This document shows positions 1-9,225 of a stretch of DNA of 58,817 nucleotides, piece by piece. The translations under genes and the position numbers were made by a program. Source of the stretch: Candidatus Thorarchaeota archaeon (lineage in GTDB: Archaea > Asgardarchaeota > Thorarchaeia > Thorarchaeales > Thorarchaeaceae); NCBI GenBank assembly GCA_011365025.1, contig RDOF01000002.1:178792-237608 (forward strand), in the 5' to 3' direction. The notes under the pieces are model-generated. The model did no database searches. It had not been told where the DNA came from and saw nothing but the letters and a program-made list of their open reading frames with translations. Every line of letters starts with the position of its first letter. The stretch's first letter is position 1.

Positions 1-142
1 ATGAGGTAAACTGCAGAGCCCGCTTCACACGCCCTCTCTACATTGTTTCTGTAATGAAACCGCGTAGGTGACTCAGAATCGCTCAATCAATCGAAATACA
101 AAAGCCAACACTGCCAATGCGTTTGCTTCGTCGGGTGAACTG

Positions 143-1450
143 TTAAGGCACACCACGGGCGATTCCAGGGATGTAGTCCTCCTGGCAATGCATTCGAGCG
201 TGACTTAGCAAATCATCGGCATTATCTTGACCAACCACAGGATTGAGATTCTCAACAAGCCCTTTCAAGAGGTATTCTAAGGCAGCAAACATCTGGTCTA
301 GGTCTCTAGGGTACATCTGCCCCTGTAAGGTACAAATAATCGATAGATCCTCCAGCACTCTGGTTCTTGATAGCCAAGGCTCACTTTCTATCGCCTCGTC
401 GATAATATTGACAACTATATCACGAAGGCTTTCTATGTCCACTAGTTCGGTACATGCTTTCATGAATCTCGAAATTACGCATTCCTCAACCAGCACTAGT
501 TCACGTTCCACAGTGATTCTATGAATATACCCTAGGAAGATAAGATTGGCGAGCTCTCTCAAAACGGATTGGCGCGTTTCCATCGAGAAATGGTTTATGA
601 ACCTTGATAGGAAATCGCGTCCATTCAATTGACCAAGCACTCGTGTTGTTGCGGTAGATAGCTTCAGAGGATTACTTCTGTCCAGAGCATTGGTGAGAAC
701 CTCCTCTGCCACATCTAGGATGTCCTCCTCATTGGGAACATACTTGATGGTAACCAAGTTCTGCCAACAGGCTCTAAGCATATAATCGCGTGCATCCTTA
801 AATGGCATGAAGTTTTGATATGCTATCTTAGAAGCCGTAGTTTCTGCTTCAAGATTGAGGAGCATCTTTCTTATCACGAATGACACCTGCGGACTCACTG
901 ATGGCTGGATGTATTCTTTCCACCTGGGTCTTCTTGCAACAAGCGACTGGGGCGAAATCTTGTCCGAAATGAAAGCCTTCATGACATATTCGTCAAACTC
1001 GTCGAATGCGGTGCCCTCAAAGCCATCAGTGTCACGTAGAGCTCCAAACGTTTCCTCAAACTCATAGACAACCCTTCTTAGACGACTTCTGAGATCAGTG
1101 GTTTCTACGGAGACCGCAAGTACCCCCACCACCCAATCACCTGCTTCTGCTACAAGGGTCAAATCTGGACCATATGTCGCCTTCCAGCTTGATTGTTGAG
1201 ACCCCAAGAACTCCGCCAAGAAGCTTGACATTGCACTGACAAATCCTGATAGGAGCTGGGGGTCCAGGTTTCCTATTACAAACTCATGGAAGTAGGGTGC
1301 CAATCCTGTGTATCTATTTAGCAGGAAAAGCACTTTCTCGTTTGAAGCAGCATCTTCCTTCAGCTGGTCCAGATTGCTGCTACTCGTTCCTTCGGTATAT
1401 GATTCTCCCGTCAAACATAGTCCCCACTGAATGCATGCGCCCCTATCCAC
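143..1450 (-). CDS. Longin/roadblock-like domain protein (Asgard type)
   Basis: 435-residue soluble protein. Residues about 38-130 look like the longin/roadblock-type domain that is abundant in Asgard archaea: a strand-rich start (VLFLLNRYTGLAPYFHEF) followed by a helix with the pattern LLSGFVSAMSSF and further strands around VGVLAVSV. In Asgard genomes such domains are usually linked to small-GTPase regulation; that role here is inference. Residues 130-435 are predicted helical and match no family I can name. The start is GTG at 1450, with no strong ribosome-binding site, so translation may begin a few codons later. No membrane segment or signal peptide is seen. It is a single gene, with its promoter presumably in the gap upstream. 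Confidence 0.6.
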   Translation of the reverse strand: MDRGACIQWGLCLTGESYTEGTSSSNLDQLKEDAASNEKVLFLLNRYTGLAPYFHEFVIGNLDPQLLSGFVSAMSSFLAEFLGSQQSSWKATYGPDLTLVAEAGDWVVGVLAVSVETTDLRSRLRRVVYEFEETFGALRDTDGFEGTAFDEFDEYVMKAFISDKISPQSLVARRPRWKEYIQPSVSPQVSFVIRKMLLNLEAETTASKIAYQNFMPFKDARDYMLRACWQNLVTIKYVPNEEDILDVAEEVLTNALDRSNPLKLSTATTRVLGQLNGRDFLSRFINHFSMETRQSVLRELANLIFLGYIHRITVERELVLVEECVISRFMKACTELVDIESLRDIVVNIIDEAIESEPWLSRTRVLEDLSIICTLQGQMYPRDLDQMFAALEYLLKGLVENLNPVVGQDNADDLLSHARMHCQEDYIPGIARGVP

Positions 1451-1916
1451 TCTTATGAGAACAAGAGTATGTATTGAATCTATTGCACACGTTCTTGATA
1501 TGAAGGAGATTGTCAGGATGTCGGGTTAGTTTGTGATGAAAAGCGAAAACATCTGATTTTGTGCAGCTGTCATGCCCGATAGCCATGAATTCGCCATCGA
1601 ACCAGAATGCAATTGCCCAATTTTCCTAGTAGGAAATTAGTTTCTTCGCGGGAGATTGGTGTTTCCCTAGAGCGACTGCTTATCCGGGAAAGAATCTAAG
1701 GGGCATTTGCCTTTAGTCAATTGCAGGTGTATCTACGACCTGAAGATTGTATGGAGAGTAATCTGCTGAAAACATTTAACCCTCTGACAGCGGTACCTTC
1801 TAGACACGATGCAGTTATCAGTGGTTCGACCTCAACGCGAGATATCACGCAACGTGAGCAAGGCCGTGATTAAACATATGGATACTGCTATTTAGAAACA
1901 CGTCCGAGCCAAATCA
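1451..1916. other. Intergenic region with no gene seen
   Basis: 466 bases between two divergently read genes. It must hold both promoters. An AT-rich stretch (acatttaacc, about 1769-1778) could serve the plus-strand flippase gene. I see no convincing small ORF, tRNA, repeat array or structured RNA here. Confidence 0.4.
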
Positions 1917-2930
1917 GTGGGTCGAACACCTATGAAGCGAAGAAACCTTGCGCGTCATTTGATACGCCTCATAGGAATTGTTCTATTTCTTCTGCTACTA
2001 CGAAGCATCGATTTTGGTCAAGTCGCCCACGAAGCCTCGACACTCGATGCTCTGCCCGTTCTATTTGCAGTGGCCTTGGTTGTGCCAATAATGCTGCTGA
2101 AGGGCGCTCGTTGGTTTGTTATCACAACCAGTTTGAATTTGCGCTTGGATGTTCTTGACGCCGTCGACGGACTTTGCATTGCCCAAATGATGAGTTTCGC
2201 GTTGCCAGGAGCTCTTGGAGATTTCGTTAGGGTTCCTTACTTAAAGTGCCGAGGGAACACCACCGAGCGTTCGATAATGAGCGTGTTTCTGGATGCAATT
2301 GCCGCATCTGTGGTTCCTTATCTGATAACTACGGCCGCCATCCTTTCGCTGCTTGATATCGACTATCTCTTCGCTCTAGCAGTAGCGGCGTCAGTTGCCA
2401 TTTTCTTACTGGCCTGCTACATGACCTATAGGCTCCTGAAATTCATCTTCTCGCCTTGGTTGATGGGGGCACGTATTAGAAGACTGAAGAAGAAGGGGAT
2501 CTCTGGACCGCCCGCCGTCAGAATTAGTGATTCTCTCCGAGCCAGCGGATGGAAACCTCTTCTTCTGGCGATTCTGCTAGCAGGCGGGGCTTGGTCTCTC
2601 TATGCGGTGCAAGGCGTGCTTCTGGCCCAAGCCCTTGGAATCCAGCTTCCTTGGATTTCAGTGATCTTGGCTGTCACAGTGACTGCCATGCTTACGACTT
2701 TGCCAATTACCATCCAGGGAATTGGTGTGAGGGAAGGAGTGCTTCTGCTCACTTTCGGGGCAATGGGTATAGATTCTGCAACGGTGATAGCTTTCTCAGT
2801 GATTCTTATGGCCATCTCCATTATCCCTTCTGTCTGGGGACTAGCGAGCTGGCTTCGCGATCCCTTTGTCAAAATGGAACAGGATGCGCTTGAAACCGCC
2901 ATCTTGGAGCCCACCGTGTTTACAGACTAG
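1917..2930 (+). CDS. Flippase-like/LPG synthase-type membrane protein (UPF0104)
   Basis: 337 residues with about eight hydrophobic segments, matching the length and layout of the YbhN/AglD/LPG-synthase transmembrane family. Family hallmarks visible are a conserved KGARW segment near residue 65, the GxxGDFVR-like stretch (GALGDFVRVPYL) near residue 100, and a late glycine-rich IQGIGVREG segment near residue 270. Relatives act in membrane lipid or polyprenyl-glycan handling; the archaeal AglD branch is linked to N-glycosylation. The substrate cannot be told from sequence. The start is GTG at 1917; ATG at 1932 is an equally good alternative. It stands alone on the plus strand. Confidence 0.8.
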   Translation: MGRTPMKRRNLARHLIRLIGIVLFLLLLRSIDFGQVAHEASTLDALPVLFAVALVVPIMLLKGARWFVITTSLNLRLDVLDAVDGLCIAQMMSFALPGALGDFVRVPYLKCRGNTTERSIMSVFLDAIAASVVPYLITTAAILSLLDIDYLFALAVAASVAIFLLACYMTYRLLKFIFSPWLMGARIRRLKKKGISGPPAVRISDSLRASGWKPLLLAILLAGGAWSLYAVQGVLLAQALGIQLPWISVILAVTVTAMLTTLPITIQGIGVREGVLLLTFGAMGIDSATVIAFSVILMAISIIPSVWGLASWLRDPFVKMEQDALETAILEPTVFTD

Positions 2931-2947
2931 AAGAGCGACTTCGAATT

Positions 2948-2967
2948 CCAATTGACGCCCAAATTGG
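2948..2967. terminator. Possible hairpin after the flippase gene
   Basis: Inverted repeat CCAATT / AATTGG separated by 8 bases, 17 bases past the flippase stop. There is no T-run behind it, so a role in termination or 3'-end stability is only a guess. Confidence 0.2.
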
Positions 2968-3066
2968 TGCGCTTACAGCCATCTATCCCACGGTCACAAA
3001 CATAACGCAGAGCTTGGCAAGAGCGAAGGAGGAATGCGCTATTGCTAGCCAGTCTGGGAAACTCAA

Positions 3067-3267
3067 TTATTCCTGGTTATCGAGAATAAACACCTCTTCT
3101 ATTGTGCTCTTCAGAGCCCTAGATACATTATACGCTAGTCTAAGTGAAGGATTATACTTACCTCTCTCCAGATAGATTATGGTTTCTCTTCTCACTCCAA
3201 CAATCCGAGCAAGCTCTTCCTGTGTCAAACCATGTTTTTCACGAAGCTCCTTCATCCTCGTCTTCAT
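3067..3267 (-). CDS. Small XRE-family HTH repressor
   Basis: About 66 residues, essentially one Cro/C1-type helix-turn-helix. The pattern [20 protein letters not shown] followed by [14 protein letters not shown] is the classic HTH_3 signature. ATG at 3267 is preferred over the TTG at 3279 because a GGAGATTG ribosome-binding site lies about 10 bases ahead of it. It follows the membrane gene at 3276-3611 almost without a gap, so the two are probably one operon. Small regulators of this type paired with a DUF3796- or DUF2178-type membrane protein are common in Firmicutes and some archaea. The palindromes at 3622-3656 are its likely operator, giving autoregulation (inference). Confidence 0.88.
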   Translation of the reverse strand: MKTRMKELREKHGLTQEELARIVGVRRETIIYLERGKYNPSLRLAYNVSRALKSTIEEVFILDNQE

Positions 3268-3275
3268 CAAATGAA

Positions 3276-3611
3276 TCAATCTCCACGTCTGTTGTAGATA
3301 ACAAAAGAGCAGACAAAGGTCACGATGCTGACTATGAATAGAAAGGCGAACGCTAATGGCATCGCCTGAATCGCATTGAAGGACACGACATAGACTAGAG
3401 TAGTCACCATTGTAATTGTAATCACAACATAGGCGTTCCTACATGCCCGATTAATGCTGGTTTCAATTCGCTCGTCAGTGCCCCTTCCTCCCAATGTGCT
3501 TAGGAACCCGAAGAAGCCAAAGAAGCCGAAGAAGCCGATATTACCAGTTACGAATCCCAATAGACCAAGAAACCCTAACAACCCGAGGTAATTCACAAGA
3601 TTGAGCTGCAC
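3276..3611 (-). CDS. DUF3796-like small membrane protein
   Basis: About 111 residues. The N-terminal half is a hydrophobic, glycine/phenylalanine-rich run of LGFLGLLGF and [10 protein letters not shown] type, as in DUF3796 proteins, followed by a charged DER segment and two predicted membrane helices near residues 60-105. Function is unknown for the family. The start is uncertain: TTG 3623, GTG 3620, GTG 3611 and GTG 3596 are all in frame. I chose 3611 because GGTGATC lies just before it and a TATA-like element at about 3643-3651 would put the transcript start near 3620. It is the first gene of a two-gene operon with the XRE repressor. Confidence 0.65.
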   Translation of the reverse strand: MQLNLVNYLGLLGFLGLLGFVTGNIGFFGFFGFFGFLSTLGGRGTDERIETSINRACRNAYVVITITMVTTLVYVVSFNAIQAMPLAFAFLFIVSIVTFVCSFVIYNRRGD

Positions 3612-3621
3612 GCAGATCACC

Positions 3622-3656
3622 AACGTTACATATTTCTAACGTTATATATTTCTAAC
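3622..3656. promoter_or_regulatory. Palindromic operator overlapping promoter of the XRE/DUF3796 operon
   Basis: AACGTTA (3622-3628), 8 bases, then TAACGTT (3637-3643) form a perfect 7-base inverted repeat. A second, overlapping GTTA-N8-TAAC repeat follows (3641-3656). Read another way, this is a 16-base tandem repeat (3623-3638 and 3639-3654) with one mismatch. It overlaps the AT-rich TATA-like stretch just upstream of the operon start, which is where a dimeric HTH repressor would block transcription. Binding by the adjacent XRE protein is inference. Confidence 0.6.
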
Positions 3657-3760
3657 ATCCGCTTTTAATCTTTGCTGTTCCCAAACTTGCAGCTTATTGA
3701 CAAGTGAAAGATGTCAGCAGCAACGAAATCCAGCAATCACTGAATCGAGTAATGCTGTAT

Positions 3761-4714
3761 CTAGGCTGACCAGTAGTAAAACTGCTTTGCGTACACTTCT
3801 TTGAAACCGTATCTCTCATAGAGCTTCCTGGCGCGGGGATTGGCAATCGATACATCAAGACACGAATTGGTGATTCCTTTTGCTTTCAAAGCCTGCAATG
3901 TACAAACAAAGAGATAGTTGGCTAGCCCTTTTCCTCTGGCCTCAGGAACTAATCCGACTGGTCCAATATCCACTTCATTGTTTTTCAACCGGGCAATAAC
4001 AAACCCGACGACTTGGTCATCTCTTTCCAGGACCAGTGATGCTTCTTCAATGAATGGTTTTGAAGTGCTGAAGAAGTGCTTCAGCGTCACTTCCTGCTGA
4101 GCACTGGTCATGGAAAGAAACAGGTCATCATTGCTTTGCGTGAAAGTTCGAAATCCTGCATGCTCCAGCAGTTTGTACGCAACACTGGAGAACCTTTCTA
4201 AATTATACCCCTCTGGTGCATCAATGGTCGGTAATTCAATCCTGCCAAGATCCGAAACCAAATGTGCCTCTTCTGCAGCAAACTGAAATCCAGCCTTCCG
4301 GTACCAGCCCACGTACTTCTCTGAATACTCTCTCTGCTCATCATTTGAAAAGACGAATTCACTCTCCACTCTGTTATGCCCATGCCCTGTAATTCCTTTC
4401 TTTGCTGCCTCAATCAAAGATAGCGCAGTTTCCTCGGAATCATGGTATTTGGCCACGGCCGGCAAGAACCCGTCAATGAAGCCCATAAGCGGAAATCCAA
4501 TGTAGTAATGAATCCAGCCTACTATATTCCCCTCATTATCGGATGCCCTTAACATCTCAGTGTTTGCATCCATAGCTAGAACTTCTATCTCCTTTGCTAG
4601 TTCCTCCAAATCCTTAGAAGATTCTATGGGAGTGCCTTTTCTTGAGGACAAGGTAATTCCTGCAAGTACTCTACATTCTTCTGGGGTGAGTTTCTTGGAC
4701 ACTGCATGTATCAT
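3761..4714 (-). CDS. GNAT-family N-acetyltransferase (double domain)
   Basis: 317 residues. The C-terminal half (about 210-317) is a clear GNAT domain: VGFVIARL, then the acetyl-CoA loop VPEARGKGLANYL, then an ARKLYERYGF helix near the end. The N-terminal half (about 20-140) has weaker GNAT-like spacing (IVGWIHYYIG) and is probably a degenerate second copy. The acceptor is unknown. ATG at 4714 is preceded by GAGG about 14 bases upstream. A TATA-like TTTTTATGA lies near 4762-4770 inside an inverted repeat (CCTTGT 4754-4759 / ACAAGG 4781-4786), a possible regulatory site. Confidence 0.85.
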   Translation of the reverse strand: MIHAVSKKLTPEECRVLAGITLSSRKGTPIESSKDLEELAKEIEVLAMDANTEMLRASDNEGNIVGWIHYYIGFPLMGFIDGFLPAVAKYHDSEETALSLIEAAKKGITGHGHNRVESEFVFSNDEQREYSEKYVGWYRKAGFQFAAEEAHLVSDLGRIELPTIDAPEGYNLERFSSVAYKLLEHAGFRTFTQSNDDLFLSMTSAQQEVTLKHFFSTSKPFIEEASLVLERDDQVVGFVIARLKNNEVDIGPVGLVPEARGKGLANYLFVCTLQALKAKGITNSCLDVSIANPRARKLYERYGFKEVYAKQFYYWSA

Positions 4715-4962
4715 TTATCGGCACGATCCTCGTCTGTTTCAAAATAACACAAACCTTGTATCATAAAAAGCTGGCTCAACACAAGGTATCAAACCTCCGA
4801 AAGACAATTTACATGACATCAACAACCACAGACTACTGCTGAGTCACACTCATCGTTCCTTAGAGCATTAGGCGCTGATACGTAGTTCACACTGCCTCTT
4901 CAGGACATCGGGCTGATGAGTGTATGATGAACGAGCATGACTAATCCATAGTCAAGTATCAC

Positions 4963-4969
4963 TATATAC
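4963..4969 (+). promoter_or_regulatory. TATA box for the regulator gene at 5000
   Basis: TATATAC about 35 bases upstream of the TTG start puts the transcript start close to 4990, just before or within the GAGGTGATC ribosome-binding site. The leader would be very short. The remainder of the 285-base gap between the divergent genes shows no gene. Confidence 0.45.
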
Positions 4970-4999
4970 GGACTCTGCATCAAAGGCAGAGGTGATCTC

Positions 5000-5776
5000 T
5001 TGAAGAAGAAGGATATACTCTCACTTGTCACGAATCCGACTCGTTTAGTCATAATTCGTAGGCTGGCAGCTGCTGGAAAGGCAGCTTACAGCGATATCAT
5101 GGATTCGGTCGACTACATTCAGCCGCTTAATAGTACAGGTAACCTGAACTACCACATCAACTTTCTACTGAAAACCGAAATCATTGAGAAAGCTGGCTCC
5201 GTATACAGACTCACAGGCAATGGGCGTGAAATCCTTCGCTTTGCAGAGGCCATCGAAGATCGGTGGCAGGAATTGCAGCGGTCTCTCAGTGGTGATATTA
5301 TGAATGTATTTAGTTATGCAGAGCAATTTGAAGACGAAACTGGAATCAGGATGGAGAAGGAGGCAATCGATTTTCATGGTTTTGATATGATCATGAATGA
5401 GAATCGAGTTATTGGAATCCTTCAGCTTGGTACTGACACAAAGGCGTTCGAGGAATATACATTTCTCGAATCTGATGGATTCAGTATATCGAGGCGGGAA
5501 TATGTAGATAAAGACGGAAACAACAAGCAAGTAACCCTGCTGTGTCATCCCGAGCTGAAATATGAATTGTCTCCAAAGTGGTTCGGAGTAGTACAAGATT
5601 ATCTAGAACGCAACTTCGGCAGTGCTGTTGTCTATGCCATCCTGGAAAAACCCTCTCCATTCCTTCTCAGGGCTGAGGAGCTTGGTCATGCTGGCTCAGG
5701 AATTTCCTTTGTAGTGGCTCCTTCAGTTATCGATGAAAATCTCCGCAAAATGACACCAAGCAAAGAGCAAGAATAG
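5000..5776 (+). CDS. Winged-helix transcriptional regulator (ArsR-like)
   Basis: 258 residues. Residues 1-80 form an ArsR/HTH_20-like winged helix: NPTRLVIIRRLAAAG, a recognition helix in a segment ending LNYHINFLLKTEII, and a wing with YRLTGNGREIL. The LNYHI pattern resembles archaeal regulators in which NYHL/NYHI lies in the recognition helix. Residues 90-258 are an uncharacterised, probably ligand-binding or dimerisation domain. The start is TTG at 5000, supported by GAGGTGATC immediately upstream. It is a single gene on the plus strand; its target is not evident. Confidence 0.8.
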   Translation: MKKKDILSLVTNPTRLVIIRRLAAAGKAAYSDIMDSVDYIQPLNSTGNLNYHINFLLKTEIIEKAGSVYRLTGNGREILRFAEAIEDRWQELQRSLSGDIMNVFSYAEQFEDETGIRMEKEAIDFHGFDMIMNENRVIGILQLGTDTKAFEEYTFLESDGFSISRREYVDKDGNNKQVTLLCHPELKYELSPKWFGVVQDYLERNFGSAVVYAILEKPSPFLLRAEELGHAGSGISFVVAPSVIDENLRKMTPSKEQE

Positions 5777-5841
5777 TCCCTAGGTTTTCTTTGACATATT
5801 ACGTTCCAGACGCAGGATTGCCTAATCCTTTCGTCTGTTTC

Positions 5842-5848
5842 TTTTTTT
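5842..5848 (+). terminator. T-run terminator
   Basis: Seven consecutive T residues about 66 bases after the stop of the regulator gene, in the short gap between convergent genes. Archaeal RNA polymerase terminates at such tracts without needing a hairpin. Confidence 0.5.
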
Positions 5849-5862
5849 CAAATTGTAGCTTA

Positions 5863-6399
5863 CTAGATGCCAACATAGCCACGCGATGCCCTTGCGAATC
5901 CATTCACAATGACTGCGATTGAGAGGAAAACCACTACGGCTAAGAATTCCGCTGGAGTAAATAGGATAACAACAGCTGTTAACGCAATAGTCGCTAAGCC
6001 CACAACAACTTGGAGAATTCTCGCCCACGTTGCTACATCGTTTTCAAGTACTCCGATAGATATCCTCGCTATACCCATGATCATCCATGCAGCACCGAGT
6101 ATCACTAGTAAGCTTCCTTCTGGAAGTCCTACGTTGAATGCAACCAGAATAGCTGCTACTATCCCGATTAAGCCAGCTATGAGGTTGATTATCCGGCGCG
6201 GTGTGCCTTTTGCCTTAACGGCGGCTGCTCTAGCAAATCGGGCAAGTCCTACCATAAACAATGACACAGTGAGAAGAATCAGAATGGCAACACCGGATGA
6301 CACGACTCCAAGTAAAACAAAACCGCACAATGCGATGGACAAGGCTCCCACCAACATATCAATCGCACGAAGCCAGGCTGGAATGACAACTTGTTCCAT
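5863..6399 (-). CDS. DUF308/HdeD-like membrane protein
   Basis: 178 residues with six evenly spaced hydrophobic helices arranged as three two-helix repeats, characteristic of the DUF308 (HdeD) family. Short charged loops (RFARAAAVKAKGTPRR after helix 2) separate the pairs. In E. coli HdeD is tied to acid resistance; in archaea the role is unknown. ATG at 6399 has a GAGGAA ribosome-binding site 8 bases upstream. It is a monocistronic gene, convergent with the regulator at 5000. Confidence 0.8.
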   Translation of the reverse strand: MEQVVIPAWLRAIDMLVGALSIALCGFVLLGVVSSGVAILILLTVSLFMVGLARFARAAAVKAKGTPRRIINLIAGLIGIVAAILVAFNVGLPEGSLLVILGAAWMIMGIARISIGVLENDVATWARILQVVVGLATIALTAVVILFTPAEFLAVVVFLSIAVIVNGFARASRGYVGI

Positions 6400-6532
6400 A
6401 ATCGATTCCTCACTAGATATGTAATAGTGCCGTAGTAGACGGCATTTTTTACTTATGATATGACATAACCTTTACGTCGAGTCTATAAGGCCCTTGGTAA
6501 TGCATGCGTCGAGAACTCTAGGTGGCGGATGA

Positions 6533-7786
6533 TTGTCTGTAACCTCGTATATACCAGTTGCAGTTCTAGTGATAGTATTCATCTTGATAGTTATGAGAAG
6601 GATTGGTGGCTTTAGGATCAAGATATGGCAGGCAATGCTTCTCGGCGCGTTCTTGGTATTAGTAACAGGACAAATCTCGCCGATTGATGCTGCCGCCTCC
6701 ATCAACCTCGATGTCATGCTCTTCCTGTTTGGAATGTTTGTTGTGGGGCAGGCAATGTCAATGAGCGGATACCTTCAGTCGCTCTCATACATGATGTTTG
6801 GACGCGCTAGGAGTGTCAACCAGCTTGTGCTATTGATCCTGCTACTAATGGGGTTGCTATCCGCCATCCTAATGAATGATACCTTGGCCATAATTGGCAC
6901 CCCTATTGTGCTATCATTATCAAAGCGGCATGGCGTTTCTGAGAAACTACTCCTGATGACCCTGGCTATTGCCGTTACTACAGGAAGCGTACTGAGCCCA
7001 ATTGGAAATCCTCAGAATCTTCTTATTGCCACCGACGCCGGGATATCTAGCCCCTTTGTCACCTTCGCTTGGTACCTTTTCATTCCTACTCTGATTTGCC
7101 TAGTCCTTGCTTTCTTGGTTCTCAAGATCTTCTTTCGATCCGAATTCTCAAAGCCCATTGCAGACGAGTCCGAAGAGGTTAATTCAGATAATGGCTTGGT
7201 TCGGCTTTCCAAGGCTTCCCTTGGCATTATTGTCGTTCTAATCTTCTTGAAAGTACTCCTGCTTTTCATTGCACCTTGGATTGATTTACGTCTGGTCTAT
7301 GTCGCATTAGTAGCGGCTCTGCCAATACTCCTAGTTAGTCCAAAGAGAGCAAAAATACTCCGGGGTATTGATTGGGAAACCCTTGTGTTCTTTGCATCAA
7401 TGTTTGTGCTCATGTCGAGCGTTTGGACAAGCGGTTTCTTCCAGACTTTAATCGAAGAGCTCGCAATGAACTTGACAGAGATACCGACAATTATCCTACT
7501 TGGGGCCGGTCTCAGCCAGCTCATCTCAAATGTGCCCCTCGTGGCCCTATACCTGCCCATACTTACCAGTAGTGGTGCCGCTCTTTCTCAATATATGGCG
7601 CTCGCCGCATCTTCAACTATTGCTGGCAATCTGCTGATAATGGGGGCAGCAAGTAACATCATTATCATTCAGAATGCCGAGAAGCAGGATGCAACTCTAA
7701 CCTTCTTGGAATTTGCCAAGGTTGGAATCCCTCTGACTTTGATGCACCTTGGGGTGTTCTCCGTTTTTCTTCTCGCTATGGCCTAG
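6533..7786 (+). CDS. ArsB/NhaD-superfamily anion transporter
   Basis: 417 residues with 10-12 hydrophobic helices. Family marks are the early INLDVMLFLFGMFVVG helix, an ILMNDTLAIIGTPIVL segment near residue 120 (the ion-translocation motif of ArsB/CitM/NhaD permeases), LSPIGNPQNLLIATDAG near residue 160, and a second-repeat SNVPLVALYLPIL near 335. Relatives export arsenite or exchange sodium or dicarboxylates; the substrate here is undecided, since no ArsA, ArsC or ArsR gene adjoins it. The start is TTG at 6533 with GGTGG 8 bases upstream; the nearby ATG at 6529 is out of frame. Confidence 0.85.
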   Translation: MSVTSYIPVAVLVIVFILIVMRRIGGFRIKIWQAMLLGAFLVLVTGQISPIDAAASINLDVMLFLFGMFVVGQAMSMSGYLQSLSYMMFGRARSVNQLVLLILLLMGLLSAILMNDTLAIIGTPIVLSLSKRHGVSEKLLLMTLAIAVTTGSVLSPIGNPQNLLIATDAGISSPFVTFAWYLFIPTLICLVLAFLVLKIFFRSEFSKPIADESEEVNSDNGLVRLSKASLGIIVVLIFLKVLLLFIAPWIDLRLVYVALVAALPILLVSPKRAKILRGIDWETLVFFASMFVLMSSVWTSGFFQTLIEELAMNLTEIPTIILLGAGLSQLISNVPLVALYLPILTSSGAALSQYMALAASSTIAGNLLIMGAASNIIIIQNAEKQDATLTFLEFAKVGIPLTLMHLGVFSVFLLAMA

Positions 7787-7880
7787 GCTGGTTTGATTAC
7801 AGAGATTATGGAAGATTCCAATGAAAAGGTTAAATCCAAAGATGCATGACCTACGCATAAGATTGGAGGTTCGTAACTAA

Positions 7881-8078
7881 GTGGCAATACATGAATTCAG
7901 GTTTGCATCCGGTGGAGTCCTCATACTTCTGGCAATGTTCATTCTTCAGCTCAGTGCTGGAGTAGCATCTGAGCCTGGACAGAACATCGCATTCCTGATC
8001 TCGTTTGTCCCATTTGGACTAATCATGGGATTCCTTGGATTCTTTCTGGTTGCTGACTCCCTGTCCAAGAAAGAATGA
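7881..8078 (+). CDS. Small two-helix membrane protein
   Basis: 65 residues with two predicted membrane helices (about 10-28 and 37-58) and a positively charged end (SKKE). It matches no family I recognise. The gene is credible because a GGAGGT ribosome-binding site stands about 12 bases before the GTG start and it sits in a small gap of its own behind the ArsB-like transporter. It could be an accessory subunit of that transporter, but only proximity suggests it. Confidence 0.6.
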   Translation: MAIHEFRFASGGVLILLAMFILQLSAGVASEPGQNIAFLISFVPFGLIMGFLGFFLVADSLSKKE

Positions 8079-8187
8079 GCACAATAGCAGCTACGGAGCG
8101 GATGACGGCATCACGAGAATAGCCAAGGCTATTTGACTCAACATACTGCATACCTTTCCTTTCTCTGTAATTGGCTCTCCTCCATGA

Positions 8188-9225
8188 CTAACTCAATTTC
8201 CTGAGCACCTTTTTGAGATGTTTTGCACACTCGGCAACAATCCTTTCACCTTCTTCTCGAGATTGAGGGAACCTCAATACACATCCTTGATAGAAGAACA
8301 TGAATTGGGCAAGGCGTGCGGCGGTGAAGAGATCAAGATACTCTAGATTTGACTCAGGGAAGGGGCTCGTTTCTTGATATCCCTCAATCAACGCTTGCCG
8401 GACTTTCGGGTCCGTGCCATTGCGTTCATACATATAGTCCGCAACTATCACTCCTAGGTCGAACACCCAGTAGCCAAAACCACAATCATCGAAGTCGAAA
8501 GGCCGCGCTTCCCCCCTGCAATACAACACATTTCCGAGGTCTGCATGAATCAACCCATAGGACTTCTTCCCCCTTCCTAGTTGCTGAGTAGCTTCATCGA
8601 TACGGTTCAACACATCATTAAATGCTTCTTGATGCTTCTGAGGGATGGCATCCCGCGCATCTTGTGCAGAGAAGCCATAGTCAAATCCATCACCAAAAAG
8701 GCCCTCCCAGTCCCAATGGGGCCGCCTGAAGCCCCTGGGCTTCTTCCAATGCATTGATTGCTCATGCATTCTTCCTACTACTCTGCCAAGCGACTTGTAG
8801 TGTTTTGGGCGTACCCTCTTCATTAGTTCTCTACCTTCTACCCAGCTTAAGAGAGTACAATTCCTCTGCCTTGGACGATCGTATTCTCCCTCAACAGCCG
8901 TTAGCCAATCCCCCTGCAAATTCCTGAACGGTATTGGCACATCGATATTTGCGTCACCCAGAGCGGATAGCCATTCCATCTCAGAAGCGATGTATTCTGG
9001 CCGCATGTAGTTATGTTGGTGGAGTCTTAAAGCATAGCGGCCGGGTTGGATGAGGGATTCCGACTTTCTGTCTAGTGGAACGTCAATTTGATATAATCCA
9101 TTGCCGCTATAATACCTGAATCTAGGCTTCACTCCTTCAAGTCCGTACTTTTCTAGGGCCTTTGTTGCAAGAGACCTCAATCTCAGTAGAAAGCTTCGAT
9201 AGCTTACTTGTTCTGCTGGCGACAT
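8188..9225 (-). CDS. Aminoglycoside phosphotransferase/RdoA-like kinase
   Basis: 345 residues with the APH/choline kinase fold. The catalytic loop YGLIHADLGNVLY and the metal-binding stretch PFDFDDCGFGYWVFDLG (residues about 225-260) are complete and match the SrkA/RdoA and homoserine-kinase-II-like branch. In E. coli, SrkA is a stress-response Ser/Thr kinase, so a small-molecule or protein substrate are both possible. An N-terminal lobe with ALRLHQHNYMRPEYI is present. ATG at 9225 is preceded by GGTGGTTAGGAAG. The 297-base gap upstream shows no gene. Confidence 0.85.
   Translation of the reverse strand: MSPAEQVSYRSFLLRLRSLATKALEKYGLEGVKPRFRYYSGNGLYQIDVPLDRKSESLIQPGRYALRLHQHNYMRPEYIASEMEWLSALGDANIDVPIPFRNLQGDWLTAVEGEYDRPRQRNCTLLSWVEGRELMKRVRPKHYKSLGRVVGRMHEQSMHWKKPRGFRRPHWDWEGLFGDGFDYGFSAQDARDAIPQKHQEAFNDVLNRIDEATQQLGRGKKSYGLIHADLGNVLYCRGEARPFDFDDCGFGYWVFDLGVIVADYMYERNGTDPKVRQALIEGYQETSPFPESNLEYLDLFTAARLAQFMFFYQGCVLRFPQSREEGERIVAECAKHLKKVLRKLS

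Noticed and set aside
4754..4930. Possible C/D box guide RNA (ATGATGA near 4924)
   Set aside because: No matching D box (CTGA) at a proper distance and no flanking pairing.
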